Made by a program: the position numbers and the translations under genes. 33,873 nucleotides of DNA. Origin: a candidate division TM6 bacterium GW2011_GWF2_38_10 (GTDB lineage: Bacteria > Babelota > Babeliae > Babelales > RVW-14). The stretch spans positions 1 to 33,873 of the forward strand of contig LBTY01000017.1 in NCBI GenBank assembly GCA_000992305.1, given 5' to 3'. Shown in pieces: positions 7,520-17,227 of the stretch (positions within the stretch are counted from its first letter, which is position 1; each line of letters opens with the position of its first letter). Under the pieces are notes generated by a model. It searched no databases. It saw nothing but the letters and a program-made list of their open reading frames with translations, and was not told where the DNA came from.

Positions 7520-9056
7520 AACCCACTTGCCTAACATCATATGCTATAAACTTTTTATTTTTTTGATCACTTTTAATTTTCCAACATGTCTTTTCATAAT
7601 GATGATAACACCATAACATTGGCGAACGACGAATGTGCGGCCTAATTTGCCAACCATCACGAATATCATCATAAAAAACTATGCCAAAAGCATCGGTTCC
7701 ATATGCTTCAGCCATACTTGTAATAGTAAATATTGGATATCCAAGATGTTCTTCCTCAAAAAATAAATCTTTTATATTTTCACTATCTTGATCCTCTTCC
7801 TCTCCTCGCAATGTATAAATTATAGGAACCCAGTAAATATCATTAGAAACGATACCCTGCTCAATAAGGCGCGGAAAAAGACACCTAATTCCAGGGCTCA
7901 AATGATCATGTCCACGAATTAATCCTGTTACTTTATAAACACCAGGCACCCCCAAAGAATCAAAATAACGTAATGCAGCACGACCATGAAATAACAAATC
8001 ACCCCCGCGAGAGCCCCGTACAATACCTGAAGCATTACTCATCATATTGGCATAAAAGCCATTCCAAATTAAACCATTATTCCGTGGGCCATGTGGAAAA
8101 AAAAGATAAGACGACGACTGCAATGGTTGTTGAACCGTAAACTCAAGAAGTGGCCTTAAATCTATATTTTCTTGAGAGCTCTTTATAATCTTATTATTTG
8201 TTTCATCACAAACCGGAATTCCCGCATGACAAAAAGCAACAAATGCTATTTCTTGCGTAAGAGCAGACTGTCTCCCAATAAAACAAACTTGTGGTAACTG
8301 TTTAAATAATCGTGGAAATAAGATATCACTAAATAGACTTGCAACACCATGTGAATATTTTGATTCAAGTTCAGCTTGAAATCCATATGCTTGATGCATC
8401 ATACCATTCTCATGATTACCCTGTAAAATAATCACACGCTCACTATTTTTCAACTTTAAAGCAAGCGCTAACGCCCAACACTCAACACCATAATGCCCTC
8501 GATCGGCCAAATCACCAGAAATAACCACATAAACATCATTAGCCAAAATACCATTTTTATCAATTAACCCATTAAAATAAAGATGCATAACATTGCGCGC
8601 AAATGAATGAACACTCCCATGATAATCTCCCATTGCAATAATGCGTGCAGCTGACGGAATAACACAAGCCTGCCCATAAAGTGCATCATTTTTCCAAAAA
8701 AACGACGACTGTGGTGGCCGCTCCTGCACCCATCCTTTTTGAGATGGCAAACAAAGCTCTCGCTCATAAAGTGCCAAAATTTTTACTAAAAGCGTATTCA
8801 TAAAAAAAGGTGTTAAAAGTGTAGAACCATTACATCCTAAATCTCGATCATAATCTGCTTTCGTTGCATCGTGATGATTAACACAAAAATAATTAAATTC
8901 AAACAATGAATCAAAAAAATGATGGCATAGTTCAATTGGATTAATCATATCATCAAACGCCTGGCCCGACTTATTGTAATAAAGATCATTCATTGCATGT
9001 AAAGAAAAAACATTCATACCCGCAATAAGGAACAACCCCTTTATTATACGTTTCAT
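7518..9056 (-). CDS. Exported PPP-family (calcineurin-like) phosphatase
   Basis: This 512-residue protein begins MKRIIKGLFLIAGMNVFSLHA, a signal peptide. The metallophosphoesterase signatures appear in the PPP order and spacing: GDYHG (143-147), GDLADRG (181-187), GNHE (213-216), CHAG in place of HGG (276-279) and RGHDHL (381-386). These residues bind the two-metal centre that hydrolyses phosphomonoesters, as in Ser/Thr protein phosphatases. About 140 residues precede the core and about 130 follow it, making it longer than a minimal bacterial PPP enzyme (about 220). The DRG and GNHE forms favour protein or nucleotide phosphatase activity over nuclease, but the substrate cannot be read from the sequence. 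Export suggests action in the periplasm or on host targets. It follows the glycine-zipper gene, separated by a terminator, and has a GGGG ribosome site. Confidence 0.87.
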   Translation of the reverse strand: MKRIIKGLFLIAGMNVFSLHAMNDLYYNKSGQAFDDMINPIELCHHFFDSLFEFNYFCVNHHDATKADYDRDLGCNGSTLLTPFFMNTLLVKILALYERELCLPSQKGWVQERPPQSSFFWKNDALYGQACVIPSAARIIAMGDYHGSVHSFARNVMHLYFNGLIDKNGILANDVYVVISGDLADRGHYGVECWALALALKLKNSERVIILQGNHENGMMHQAYGFQAELESKYSHGVASLFSDILFPRLFKQLPQVCFIGRQSALTQEIAFVAFCHAGIPVCDETNNKIIKSSQENIDLRPLLEFTVQQPLQSSSYLFFPHGPRNNGLIWNGFYANMMSNASGIVRGSRGGDLLFHGRAALRYFDSLGVPGVYKVTGLIRGHDHLSPGIRCLFPRLIEQGIVSNDIYWVPIIYTLRGEEEDQDSENIKDLFFEEEHLGYPIFTITSMAEAYGTDAFGIVFYDDIRDGWQIRPHIRRSPMLWCYHHYEKTCWKIKSDQKNKKFIAYDVRQVG

Positions 9057-9089
9057 AATCCCCTTTTTTATTCCCTGTATTCAACAGAT

Positions 9090-9134
9090 AAAAAACTCCC
9101 CATATCGATACATAATCGATATATGGGGAGTTTT
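9090..9134 (-). terminator. Rho-independent terminator of the glycine-zipper lipoprotein gene
   Basis: 9092-9105 pairs with 9121-9134 (core ACTCCCC/GGGGAGT, 14 bp), and a further 4-bp CGAT/ATCG stem lies inside. On the minus strand a run of T follows the right arm (9095-9090). It lies only about 35 bases before the phosphatase start, so the phosphatase depends on read-through or on a promoter overlapping this stem. Confidence 0.85.
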
Positions 9135-9158
9135 ACCATATGTGAAGCTCAGCACTCC

Positions 9159-9383
9159 TTACTTGTCGCCCATACTGTTACCAATAAGACCACCAGCAAC
9201 ACCACCGATTGCCGCACCAGCAATACCACCACCGGTATTACCAATAGCAGAACCAACAAGTGCACCTGTACCAGCACCAATAAGGGCGCCAGAAACAGTC
9301 TTTTCTTTCTTGGAACATCCTGTTAACAAAGCAAGCGAGCAACACGCCACTGCCAAGGCAAGAAACTTATTTACATGTACCAT
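9159..9383 (-). CDS. Small glycine-zipper lipoprotein
   Basis: This 74-residue protein starts at ATG 9383 after a strong AGGAGG. Its lipoprotein signal has lipobox LLTGC (Cys23). After a short basic stretch (SKKEKT) the mature part is a run of Gly at three- or four-residue spacing (GALIGAGTGALVG, GGGIAGAAIGGVAGGLIG), the glycine-zipper pattern of two close-packed membrane helices, as in OsmB/SlyB/Rcp-type outer-membrane lipoproteins. The family is linked to envelope stress and integrity, but no specific function can be assigned. It is a single-gene unit closed by the terminator at 9090-9134. The Thr/Pro-rich open frames on the opposite strand here are shadows of the Gly/Ala repeats. Confidence 0.85.
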   Translation of the reverse strand: MVHVNKFLALAVACCSLALLTGCSKKEKTVSGALIGAGTGALVGSAIGNTGGGIAGAAIGGVAGGLIGNSMGDK

Positions 9384-9494
9384 AAAAACCTCCTCTTATG
9401 TTTTCATATTTTCTATTACCACAAAAAACCTCACACCCTTTTACTTATTTATAGTCTAATAGAAATAAAACATAAAAGTAAAGTGTTTTATGTT

Positions 9495-10151
9495 TTATAA
9501 TAATTGAGTTCTGCCTGCCTTTTTCCAATCAGCGTCAAATAAGGCCACTCCTTTGTCAGTAAGAGGGTGTTTGATACCTTGCTCAATAACCGCAGGAGGA
9601 ATCGTTACAACATCAACTCCAACAAGCGCCGCCTGTTTCCAATGCAAAGGAGAGCGCAGCGATGCAGCTAAAATTTGTGTAGAAAACCCATAATGTTTTT
9701 TAATCGTAACCAATTCTTGCAAAAGAGCTACGCCCTCATGCCCCAAATCATCCCACCGCCCAACAAAAGGAGAAATATAGGCTACGCCTAACTTTGCCAT
9801 CATTAAAGCCTGCAATGCTGTAAATACCAGGGTAATATTAAGAGCTATTCCTTCACATGATAAACGATGAATAACAGGAAGATATTCTTGTAAACAAGGA
9901 ATTTTAACCACAACATTAGGCGCACAAGCAGCAATCTCACGCGCTTGTTTATACACGGCATCAGGATCTTTTTCCACAACTTCAAAGCTCACAGGACCTG
10001 AAATCATGGCACAAATATCGGTTAAAACTTTTTTGGGTTCTCCATCTTCTTTAACCAATAAAGAAGGATTGGTCGTTACACCATCAATAAGCCCCGTTAC
10101 AGACCATTTTTTAATAACTTCACGCGAAGCAGTATCTAAAAAAATTTTCAC
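9495..10151 (-). CDS. tal: Transaldolase (small FSA/TalC-type subfamily)
   Basis: This 218-residue class I aldolase barrel transfers dihydroxyacetone between sugar phosphates in the non-oxidative pentose phosphate pathway. It begins MKIFLDTASREVIKKW, with GVTTNPSLL at 24-32, the Schiff-base lysine K83 in VVVKIP, SPFVGRWDD around 127-135 and ILAASLRSP near 160. The size matches fructose-6-phosphate aldolase and TalC (about 215-220). Two residues favour transaldolase over FSA: Glu57 (FSA has Gln) and Phe129 (FSA has Tyr). The start is GTG at 10151 with AAGGA upstream, 12 bases after the leuS stop, so the two are probably co-transcribed. Cytoplasmic. Confidence 0.9.
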   Translation of the reverse strand: MKIFLDTASREVIKKWSVTGLIDGVTTNPSLLVKEDGEPKKVLTDICAMISGPVSFEVVEKDPDAVYKQAREIAACAPNVVVKIPCLQEYLPVIHRLSCEGIALNITLVFTALQALMMAKLGVAYISPFVGRWDDLGHEGVALLQELVTIKKHYGFSTQILAASLRSPLHWKQAALVGVDVVTIPPAVIEQGIKHPLTDKGVALFDADWKKAGRTQLL

Positions 10152-10163
10152 GCACTATCCTTT

Positions 10164-12605
10164 TTATTTTACGACAAAGCTTATTAACCGATTAGGAACA
10201 AAAACAACACGAACTATTGTTTTTTCGGCAAGCCAAGATGAAACTTCTTGTTTTGCCAAAGGCTCAATATCCGCCTGCGTAATTCCTTTTTTCATAACCA
10301 ACGTGCCGCGCAGCTTACCATTAACTTGAATCGCATATTCAACTTCGGTTACTTCCGCCAATGCCTCATTTACACAAGGCCAAGAGCAGTTTTCAAGTTG
10401 TTTGCCCAGCAATTGTTCCAAAAGTTCAGATGAAAAATGAGGAACCATAACCGATACGGCAACCAATAATGATTCCATTAACTCCGTATCTAAAACATAT
10501 GACTGAGCTTCAAGATCATTTAAAAACTCCATGATTGATGCAACGGCGGTATTCGGCTTAAAATCATTAATACGCTGCTGATAATCTTTTAAAAAACGCG
10601 CAAATCTTTTTTGCACGGCAATATCAGCCTTGCCTTTTGTATAGTGCGAAGGATTAGTAAGATAATTCCATAACCTATTTAAGAAGTTATAAACACCACG
10701 AGTAGAATCAGTTTGCCACTCATTATCAAGCTCCGGCGGCCCCATAAAAATTTCATATAAACGTAACGTATCAGCACCCATCGTATCCGTAATTTCATCA
10801 GGGCTCACAACATTACCTTTAGATTTTGACATTTTTTCAACACGCCCTGTAATTGATGATTTCATGCAAACCATGCCCTGATTAAACAATTGCTTAAATG
10901 GCTCATCAAAAGAAAGATGCCCTAAATCGTAGAGAACTTTAATATAAAAACGTGCATATAATAAATGCAAAATAGCATGTTCAATACCGCCAATATACAA
11001 ATCAACCGGCATCCAATGCTGCATATCAGCAGGGCTAAATGGTTGATCGGTAAGCGTTGGGTTTGGATAACGTAAAAAATACCAACAAGAACCTGCCCAC
11101 TGAGGCATTGTATTGGTCTCACGCTTTGCAGCAGCACCACACGATGGACATGTTGTATTCACCCACCAATCAATCCCCGCCAAAGGAGACTCACCAGTAC
11201 CTGTTGGTTGATAATTTTCTACATCAGGCAAGGTCACAGGAAGTTGATCTTCTGGAACCGGAACAACCCCACAGGTCGGACAATGAATCAAAGGAATAGG
11301 CTCGCCCCAATATCGTTGACGAGAAAAAACCCAATCACGTAATTTATACGTTACCTTTTTTTGAGCCTTTTCCGCTTGTGCAAGTGTTTGGATAATTTTA
11401 TCAACAGCCGCCGTCTGAGCATCAAGCCCATTAAACTGTTCAGCATTAATCATTCGTCCGTTGCCGGTAAAAGCTTTTATAAGATTACCAGACTCATCAT
11501 GGCATCCATCAACATCTTCATATGCCTTAATAACTTCACGCACCGGCAAATTATATTTTTTACCAAAATCAAAATCACGCTCATCATGCGCCGGAACCCC
11601 CATGACAATACCCGTGCCATAATGCTTTAAAACATAATTAGCAAGGTATACCGGAACGCGATCCTGTGTTAACGGATTAAGCGCATAAGCACCAGTAAAA
11701 ACACCTGAACGCTCAACGGTTTCAGACATGCGATCTAAATCACTTTGTGTTGCAACTTCTTGTTGATAAGCCGCAACAACATCAGCCTGATCATGTACAA
11801 CAATATCTTTTACCAATTCATGATCAGGAGCCATAGCGATAAAAGTAACTCCTGGCAACGTATCTGGACGAGTTGTAAAAACATCAAATGATGTACCATT
11901 TTCTAAGGTAAACGTAATTTGAGCTCCCGTACTCTTACCAATCCAATTGCGCTGCATTAATTTTACTTTTTCTGGCCACTCAAGACGATCAAGCCCCTCC
12001 AGTAATTTTTCTGCATATGAAGTAATTTTTAAAACCCATTGGCGAACTGGTTTTTGAATCGTCTGAGATCCACATCGCTCACAAACCCCACCAATTACCT
12101 CTTCATTTGCAAGACCAGTCAAACATTTTGAACACCAATTAATAGGCATATTTGCTTCATAAGCAAGCCCAGCTTTATACATTTGCAAAAAAATCCATTG
12201 AGTCCATTTATAATAATGTGGATCAGTCGTATTAACCTCTTTCGACCAGTCGTACATTGCCCCAATAAGCTCAATTTGCCGTTTAATATTATCAATATTT
12301 TTTTGCGTACCAATCTTAGGATGAATACCTTTTTTTATAGCATCATTTTCTGCCGGCAACCCAAAGGCATCCCATCCCATTGGATGCAATACATCATAGC
12401 CCTGTAAAAATTTTATGCGAGCATAAATATCCGAAAGTACATACCCCTTCCAGTGCCCAACATGCAAACCAGACCCGGATGGATAAGGGAACATATCAAG
12501 ACAATAATATTTTTTCTGAGCATGATTATTTTTGGTTTTAAAATAAGGATTTGATTTCCAATAATCACACCATTTTTTTTCAATCGCTTTAAAATCATAT
12601 GCCAT
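10164..12605 (-). CDS. leuS: Leucyl-tRNA synthetase
   Basis: This class I synthetase charges tRNA(Leu). The ATG at 12605 (813 residues) is chosen because AAAGGG lies just upstream and [12 protein letters not shown] is the usual opening; an in-frame ATG at 12638 lacks support. HVGH (48-51) is the HIGH box and KMSKS is at 591-595. The CP1 editing domain (about 220-400) carries TTRPDTLPG (244-252) and HDERDF (D341), the residues that hydrolyse mischarged tRNA. Two zinc-type Cys pairs are intact: C158/C161 with C176/C179, and C442/C445 with C486/C489. The anticodon-binding domain (about 640-750) and C-terminal domain are present. It leads an apparent two-gene operon with the transaldolase and is divergent from the C11 peptidase gene. 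Confidence 0.97.
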   Translation of the reverse strand: MAYDFKAIEKKWCDYWKSNPYFKTKNNHAQKKYYCLDMFPYPSGSGLHVGHWKGYVLSDIYARIKFLQGYDVLHPMGWDAFGLPAENDAIKKGIHPKIGTQKNIDNIKRQIELIGAMYDWSKEVNTTDPHYYKWTQWIFLQMYKAGLAYEANMPINWCSKCLTGLANEEVIGGVCERCGSQTIQKPVRQWVLKITSYAEKLLEGLDRLEWPEKVKLMQRNWIGKSTGAQITFTLENGTSFDVFTTRPDTLPGVTFIAMAPDHELVKDIVVHDQADVVAAYQQEVATQSDLDRMSETVERSGVFTGAYALNPLTQDRVPVYLANYVLKHYGTGIVMGVPAHDERDFDFGKKYNLPVREVIKAYEDVDGCHDESGNLIKAFTGNGRMINAEQFNGLDAQTAAVDKIIQTLAQAEKAQKKVTYKLRDWVFSRQRYWGEPIPLIHCPTCGVVPVPEDQLPVTLPDVENYQPTGTGESPLAGIDWWVNTTCPSCGAAAKRETNTMPQWAGSCWYFLRYPNPTLTDQPFSPADMQHWMPVDLYIGGIEHAILHLLYARFYIKVLYDLGHLSFDEPFKQLFNQGMVCMKSSITGRVEKMSKSKGNVVSPDEITDTMGADTLRLYEIFMGPPELDNEWQTDSTRGVYNFLNRLWNYLTNPSHYTKGKADIAVQKRFARFLKDYQQRINDFKPNTAVASIMEFLNDLEAQSYVLDTELMESLLVAVSVMVPHFSSELLEQLLGKQLENCSWPCVNEALAEVTEVEYAIQVNGKLRGTLVMKKGITQADIEPLAKQEVSSWLAEKTIVRVVFVPNRLISFVVK

Positions 12606-12906
12606 AAACACCCTTTCTGCATCGTAGATTCTATACAATTAAAATCTATCCGAAATACATGATACACATAGCCCGCATACATCACTAATTCTAATAGAAA
12701 AGCCAATAATTGTTTTAGTGTAGCAAATACCAACAAGAACTCAAATTGAAAAAGAAAATCCACTCCCTCTTATAACCACGTGAAAATGCGCTACATTAAA
12801 GGCTTTTAATTACAAATATAAAATTTATTGAAATTATAGTATCATTTAGTTTAAGATCAAGGTAGTGGGAGATTCTCAAGCTTTATTTTAAATTATGGGG
12901 GAGATC
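12606..12906. other. Divergent intergenic region between leuS and the C11 peptidase gene
   Basis: These 301 bases contain no convincing gene. On the minus side there is a promoter-like pair for leuS (12717-12744). On the plus side a TATAGT at 12835-12840 could be a -10 element for the peptidase gene, but no good -35 matches it. A 116-codon minus-strand frame here overlaps the start of leuS and has no coding character. No tRNA, T-box or riboswitch fold was recognised. Confidence 0.5.
12717..12744 (-). promoter_or_regulatory. Promoter-like pair upstream of leuS
   Basis: On the minus strand TTGAGT (12744-12739) and TACACT (12722-12717) are 16 bases apart. The leader to the leuS ATG would be about 105 bases. 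The same hexamers occur before the dsbD-like gene, which slightly strengthens the call. Confidence 0.4.
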
Positions 12907-14247
12907 ATGATATTAAAACAAAAAACATATATTTCTATGATGCAACACATCAAAACATATGCCTTTATTTCGTGTTTGTTTATAACACCAACCATAGCGG
13001 CACAAGCCGAATGGACTATCTTAGTATACGTACAAGCAAATAACAATCTTGCGGACTATGCCGAAAAAAATTTTTCTGATATGGCAAGTATTGGATCATC
13101 AGATAAACTTAATATTCTTGTAGAGTGGCACCAGCCTAAAAAACAAGGTGCATGGCGCTACAAAATAGATAAAAACAAAATGACCTTTGATGCATGCGTT
13201 TCACCAGAATCAGATGGAAATGATCCACAAGATCTTATAAATGCTATGCAATGGGCCGTTAGCAAGTATCCTGCAAAAAAATACTCTCTTGTTTTATGGA
13301 ATCACGGCATTGGTGTTATCGATCCTTTGTGGGGAAAATATCATCCCTGGAACGGTAATAGCATCATAAATCCAAAAGTAGTAAAAGAAAATCCACGTAT
13401 ACAAATTGAAGGTATCACAACACATCCATCAAAAAAATCACATAAAAAAAATCACGCCAAAAAACATACCCATGGAGATACTCGCGGCATTCTTTTTAAT
13501 GATCAAACAAGAACATATATGACCAATCAACAACTAACCCAAGCCCTAGCTAACATTAAAGAACATGTTTTAAAAGGTAAAAAAATTAATATCCTAGGAA
13601 TGGATGCCTGTCTTATGGCAATGGTAGAAATCGGCTATCAAACAAAAGATTACGTTGATATATTAGTAGCATCAGAGGAAGTAGAACTTGCGCATGGCTG
13701 GAGTTATTCATCTTTCTTGCAAGGCATAAAAAACACCACAACAACACCTGAACAATTGGCACAAAACATTGTGCTTACCTATGAAAAATATTATAAAAAT
13801 CGTGTTCAGTTTTTTACACAATCAGCTATTAATCTTGATAAAATGGATCTCATTAAGGAAAGTCTGGACCTTGTGGTCTACCATACAAAACAGTGTAAAG
13901 ATGCCAAAATTAATATTGACCAAGCCATAAAAAAAGCACGTAACTCATGCCAACAATTCAGCGCACAAAACTACGTTGATCTTCACTCATTTTTGACTGA
14001 GTATTACACGCAAGTCAACTCGTTACCAACCTCAACAAAAACAACTGATTTAAAAAATGCTATTCATGCAGGCATAAAAATTGTTGAAACCTCTGTACTT
14101 GCTTATACAGCAGGACAATATCTTAAACGAGCAAAAGGATTATCGATTTATTATCCAACAGGACATATAGACGCATCATATGCTCGAACCAATTTTGCTC
14201 AACAATCACTCTGGCTCTGTTTACTTAATGACTTTAATGTACGATAA
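12907..14247 (+). CDS. Exported clostripain-family (C11) cysteine peptidase
   Basis: I choose the ATG at 12907 (446 residues), which follows GGGGGAG; an ATG at 12895 overlaps that ribosome site. The N-terminus has a long signal peptide ending near AAQAE (residue 35). The catalytic dyad is clear: His133 in LVLWNHGIG and Cys235 in GMDACLMAMVEI, with EEVELAHGW after it, as in clostripain. The family cuts after Arg or Lys and is activated by self-cleavage between the His and Cys halves. Here that region carries a Lys/His-rich insertion (175-190), a plausible processing site. The enzyme would act in the periplasm or outside the cell. It is a single-gene unit divergent from leuS and ends before a hairpin at 14276. 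Confidence 0.9.
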   Translation: MILKQKTYISMMQHIKTYAFISCLFITPTIAAQAEWTILVYVQANNNLADYAEKNFSDMASIGSSDKLNILVEWHQPKKQGAWRYKIDKNKMTFDACVSPESDGNDPQDLINAMQWAVSKYPAKKYSLVLWNHGIGVIDPLWGKYHPWNGNSIINPKVVKENPRIQIEGITTHPSKKSHKKNHAKKHTHGDTRGILFNDQTRTYMTNQQLTQALANIKEHVLKGKKINILGMDACLMAMVEIGYQTKDYVDILVASEEVELAHGWSYSSFLQGIKNTTTTPEQLAQNIVLTYEKYYKNRVQFFTQSAINLDKMDLIKESLDLVVYHTKQCKDAKINIDQAIKKARNSCQQFSAQNYVDLHSFLTEYYTQVNSLPTSTKTTDLKNAIHAGIKIVETSVLAYTAGQYLKRAKGLSIYYPTGHIDASYARTNFAQQSLWLCLLNDFNVR

Positions 14248-14275
14248 AAAATAACCCCAATTCACTTATCTCCCT

Positions 14276-14311
14276 GCCCGGCAAATTATCCCCTTGCCGG
14301 GCCCCCTTATT
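14276..14311. terminator. Rho-independent terminator between converging genes
   Basis: GCCCGGCAA (14276-14284) pairs with TTGCCGGGC (14294-14302) around a 9-base loop. On the plus strand it is followed by CCCC then TTATTTTT. It ends the C11 peptidase gene, and the minus-strand CorC-type gene stops at 14313. Confidence 0.75.
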
Positions 14312-14312
14312 T

Positions 14313-15578
14313 TTAAAGAATATTCACTTGATCTTCGGGAAAAATGAGTACCTGAAATACTCGTCGCGAACTTGCTTGTTGCACCTGAAAACAATATCCC
14401 TCAAACATAAGCCGCTCCCCTTTGCGTGGAAGGTGTTGCATTTTTTCTGCCAAAAATCCACCAAGCGTAATCGAAGAGGTTGAGCTAAAACTAATTTTTA
14501 ATAAATCTTCTAATTTTTCCAAAGGAATACTTGCACTAATTAACCAACCCCCTTTTTCTAGAGGAACAATCTCTGAACTAATAATTTCATGCTCATCAGT
14601 AATTTCATCACCAATAATTTCCTCAAAAATATCCTCTAACGTAGCCAATCCAACAACCCCACCATATTCATCAATAACAATTGCCATATGCATACGTTTT
14701 TTTAAAAATTCACTCAAGAGCTGGTTAATACGTTGAGATTCTGGAACAAAAAGAACCGGTCTTACAAGTTCTTTAAGCAATTTCTTTTGGCCTCTATACA
14801 ACATTTCGAAAATATCTTTATGGTGAATAATTCCAACAATATTATCTTCTTTACCCTCAAAAACAGGCAGCCGAGATAACCGCGAATTATGAAACACTTC
14901 AATTACCTTTTCAATAGTTGCATCAATAGTAATTACAACCATGTCAGCTTTGGGTATCAAAATCTCTTTTACAAAGGTTTGTCCCAAGGCAAAAATATTT
15001 TGAAGCATTTCAGTTTTTTCACGCTCCATCAATCCTTTTTCATCACTATAATCGATTAAAAATTCAATTTCTTTTTCGGATACAACATCTTGCCGATCTA
15101 AAACATGTTTTCCGCCTATGGATGTAAAAAAATAATCAGCAATTTTTAATAAAACAGTAACAAGTGGATAGGCGACGTGATACAAAAGGTTAATCAAAAA
15201 TAAAAATGAACCAAAAAATCGTTCATGGTGCGTTTTTGCAAAACTTTTAGGAATAATTTCACCAAAAATTAAAATCAATGCAGTTGCAAGAGCTATTCCT
15301 ATAGGCAACCCCATAGCCCCAAGCACATTTTGCATAATATGAGAAACCAATACCGAAGTTAATACATGTGCAAAATTATTGGCCAATAAAATTGTTATCA
15401 AAATGCGCTGAGGATTATTTTCCCACGACTCAAATAACGACTTATACCGAGCAACCGAAAGTTCGAGTTCTTTTAATTTAAACAATCTCAACGCCGTAAA
15501 TGCTGTTTCTAAAAACGCAAATAGCGCAGCAAAAAAAAGTGCTATAAAAAACAAAATTACCAATGTAGTCAGTGACAT
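14313..15578 (-). CDS. CorC/HlyC-type membrane protein (DUF21, CBS pair, CorC domain)
   Basis: This 421-residue protein has the standard three-part layout of the CNNM/HlyC/CorC family. Residues about 1-175 form the DUF21 membrane domain, with hydrophobic segments near 5-25, 58-85, 90-110 and 128-155. About 195-320 is a tandem CBS pair (the second includes VIDEYGGVVGLATLEDIFEEIIGDE). About 335-415 is the C-terminal CorC/HlyC domain (GGWLISASIPLEKLEDLL). Members bind adenine nucleotides in the CBS domains and are linked to magnesium or cobalt efflux; older annotations call them hemolysins, which is not supported here. The ATG at 15578 has AAGGAG upstream. It lies 27 bases after the acyl-CoA synthetase-like gene and is probably last in its operon. 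Confidence 0.92.
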   Translation of the reverse strand: MSLTTLVILFFIALFFAALFAFLETAFTALRLFKLKELELSVARYKSLFESWENNPQRILITILLANNFAHVLTSVLVSHIMQNVLGAMGLPIGIALATALILIFGEIIPKSFAKTHHERFFGSFLFLINLLYHVAYPLVTVLLKIADYFFTSIGGKHVLDRQDVVSEKEIEFLIDYSDEKGLMEREKTEMLQNIFALGQTFVKEILIPKADMVVITIDATIEKVIEVFHNSRLSRLPVFEGKEDNIVGIIHHKDIFEMLYRGQKKLLKELVRPVLFVPESQRINQLLSEFLKKRMHMAIVIDEYGGVVGLATLEDIFEEIIGDEITDEHEIISSEIVPLEKGGWLISASIPLEKLEDLLKISFSSTSSITLGGFLAEKMQHLPRKGERLMFEGYCFQVQQASSRRVFQVLIFPEDQVNIL

Positions 15579-15605
15579 GTCATAAAACTCCTTAATACAT
15601 GGACA

Positions 15606-17216
15606 CTAGTAAACTCGCAACTGTTTTTTATCGATTTTGCCTGTTGCATTCATAGGAAGATCATCAACATAAATAAATCGTTTAGGGATTTTATATGTCG
15701 CTAAATTATGCATACACAAAGTTTTTAATTCTCTATCAAGCTCATCACCCTGAACTTTAGCCGCAATAAAAGCAACTGGAATTTGCCCATTTAAGGATTC
15801 CTCATGCCCAATTACTGCAACTTTTACAACGCCGGGGTGCCGCAATAACACATTTTCTATTTCAGCCGGATAAATATTAAAACCCTTATGAATAATAACA
15901 TCTTTAAGACGTCCCTTAATTGCTAATTTTCCAAAAAAGTTTATTGTTGCCAAATCACCGGTGTTTAACCAACCATCACTTAGAACCTTAGCCGTTTGTT
16001 CGGGATCATGATAATAACCCATCATGACATTATCCCCTTTAACCCAAAGCGTTCCCACCTGCTCACATGCTAATGACTCACCTTCATCATTTCTAACATC
16101 GCACACCAGTTCACACAAGGGCGATCCAACATCTTGCGTTAAATCATCATTGTTTTCATAGTGAATAGCAATAACAGGAGAAGCCTCTGTAAGTCCATAA
16201 CCTGAAGCAATTTTACGCCCATAAATCAAAGAAAACGCCAGGCGTATTTTATCGGGCAACATATCCGCACCAGATACGAATAAACGAACACTCTCAAGAG
16301 GCGCCGTCTTCATAAGACACAATAAACCATACAAGGCTGGAACCCCAACAAATAATGTTGGCTTATGGCGTAAACCTTGCAAAATAAGTTTTCTATCAAT
16401 TTTTTGAACAACAATAACAGCGGAACCCGTCATTGCTGGAGTCCAAATGCAAACATTTTGAGCAAAAACATGAAAAAGTGGCAATACGCAAAATATACGC
16501 TCCCCTGCCGACAATCCACACATAGCAAAACGAGCAGCAACTTGCGCAACATTAGTCATGATATTTCGCGAAGATAACATAACCCCTTTAGGCAACCCCG
16601 TTGTTCCTGAGGTATACAATAAAAGTGCCAATTCATCCTGATCACGCTGAGGGATACTGTACGTATCAGCAGCTTCAATATGCTCTTGCGTAAGAACAAG
16701 ATCCCAATTAACTAAGGTGCTCAATCTCAAAAGCTCAATAGAATCTTTAATCAGCGATCGTTCATGCAAACCAGTAAACATTTCATGCAAAGCATCAGCA
16801 CATATAATAAACCGAGGCGCAGAATCATAAATAATATGCGTTAACTCACGTTCATGAAGATAGGTATTAACGGGAACGGCTATACCACCGCATTGTAAAA
16901 TTGCCCAATAAGCAACATAAAACTCTAATGAATTTTCTCCACATACAACAACACTATCCCCAGACTGAATACCCAATGCATACAATTGCTCAGATACCAT
17001 AACCGAACGAATATATAATTCACGATAAGTAATACATCGTGAAGCACCAATCAATGCAAGCTGCTCAGCGTAACGCTGATATGCTCGCTGGAGTAAATGG
17101 CCAACAAATAAAAACTCTCCCTGAGGCTTTAAGGCCTGTAGAGCTTTTTCATATACGGCCCACTCTATAGGCAGGCCGTTTACCATTTGTTTTTTTTGAC
17201 AAAAAAATTGACCCAT
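15606..17216 (-). CDS. AMP-forming acyl-CoA synthetase-like ligase (FadD type)
   Basis: This 536-residue ANL-family adenylating enzyme activates a carboxylate, probably a fatty acid, to acyl-AMP and then a thioester. The ATP loop YTSGTTGLPKG is at 201-211, YGLTE at 340-344, TGD at 419-421 (ribose-binding Asp), GRLKD with Arg436 in the hinge, KGFNIYPAEIE (444-454) and the catalytic Lys527 in NATGKIDK. All key residues are present, so the enzyme should be active. The length suits long-chain fatty acid:CoA or fatty acid:ACP ligases. The ribosome site AGAGG sits close to the ATG (3 bases). Its stop is 27 bases before the CorC-type gene and its start 11 bases after the ferredoxin gene. A likely role is capturing host fatty acids for membrane lipids; the substrate is inferred. 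Confidence 0.9.
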   Translation of the reverse strand: MGQFFCQKKQMVNGLPIEWAVYEKALQALKPQGEFLFVGHLLQRAYQRYAEQLALIGASRCITYRELYIRSVMVSEQLYALGIQSGDSVVVCGENSLEFYVAYWAILQCGGIAVPVNTYLHERELTHIIYDSAPRFIICADALHEMFTGLHERSLIKDSIELLRLSTLVNWDLVLTQEHIEAADTYSIPQRDQDELALLLYTSGTTGLPKGVMLSSRNIMTNVAQVAARFAMCGLSAGERIFCVLPLFHVFAQNVCIWTPAMTGSAVIVVQKIDRKLILQGLRHKPTLFVGVPALYGLLCLMKTAPLESVRLFVSGADMLPDKIRLAFSLIYGRKIASGYGLTEASPVIAIHYENNDDLTQDVGSPLCELVCDVRNDEGESLACEQVGTLWVKGDNVMMGYYHDPEQTAKVLSDGWLNTGDLATINFFGKLAIKGRLKDVIIHKGFNIYPAEIENVLLRHPGVVKVAVIGHEESLNGQIPVAFIAAKVQGDELDRELKTLCMHNLATYKIPKRFIYVDDLPMNATGKIDKKQLRVY

Positions 17217-17227
17217 AGCCTCTATAC

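Noticed and set aside
9123..9459. Thr- and Pro/Ala-rich plus-strand frames opposite the glycine-zipper lipoprotein
   Set aside because: They are reverse-strand readings of Gly/Ala repeat codons. They have no ribosome site, while the minus-strand gene has AGGAGG, a lipobox and a terminator.
10922..11630. Several 60-90 codon frames inside leuS on both strands
   Set aside because: All lie within a well-supported synthetase gene and show no independent coding evidence.
12413..12763. 116-codon minus-strand frame over the start of leuS
   Set aside because: It overlaps the conserved N-terminus of leuS in another frame and has no ribosome site or family likeness.
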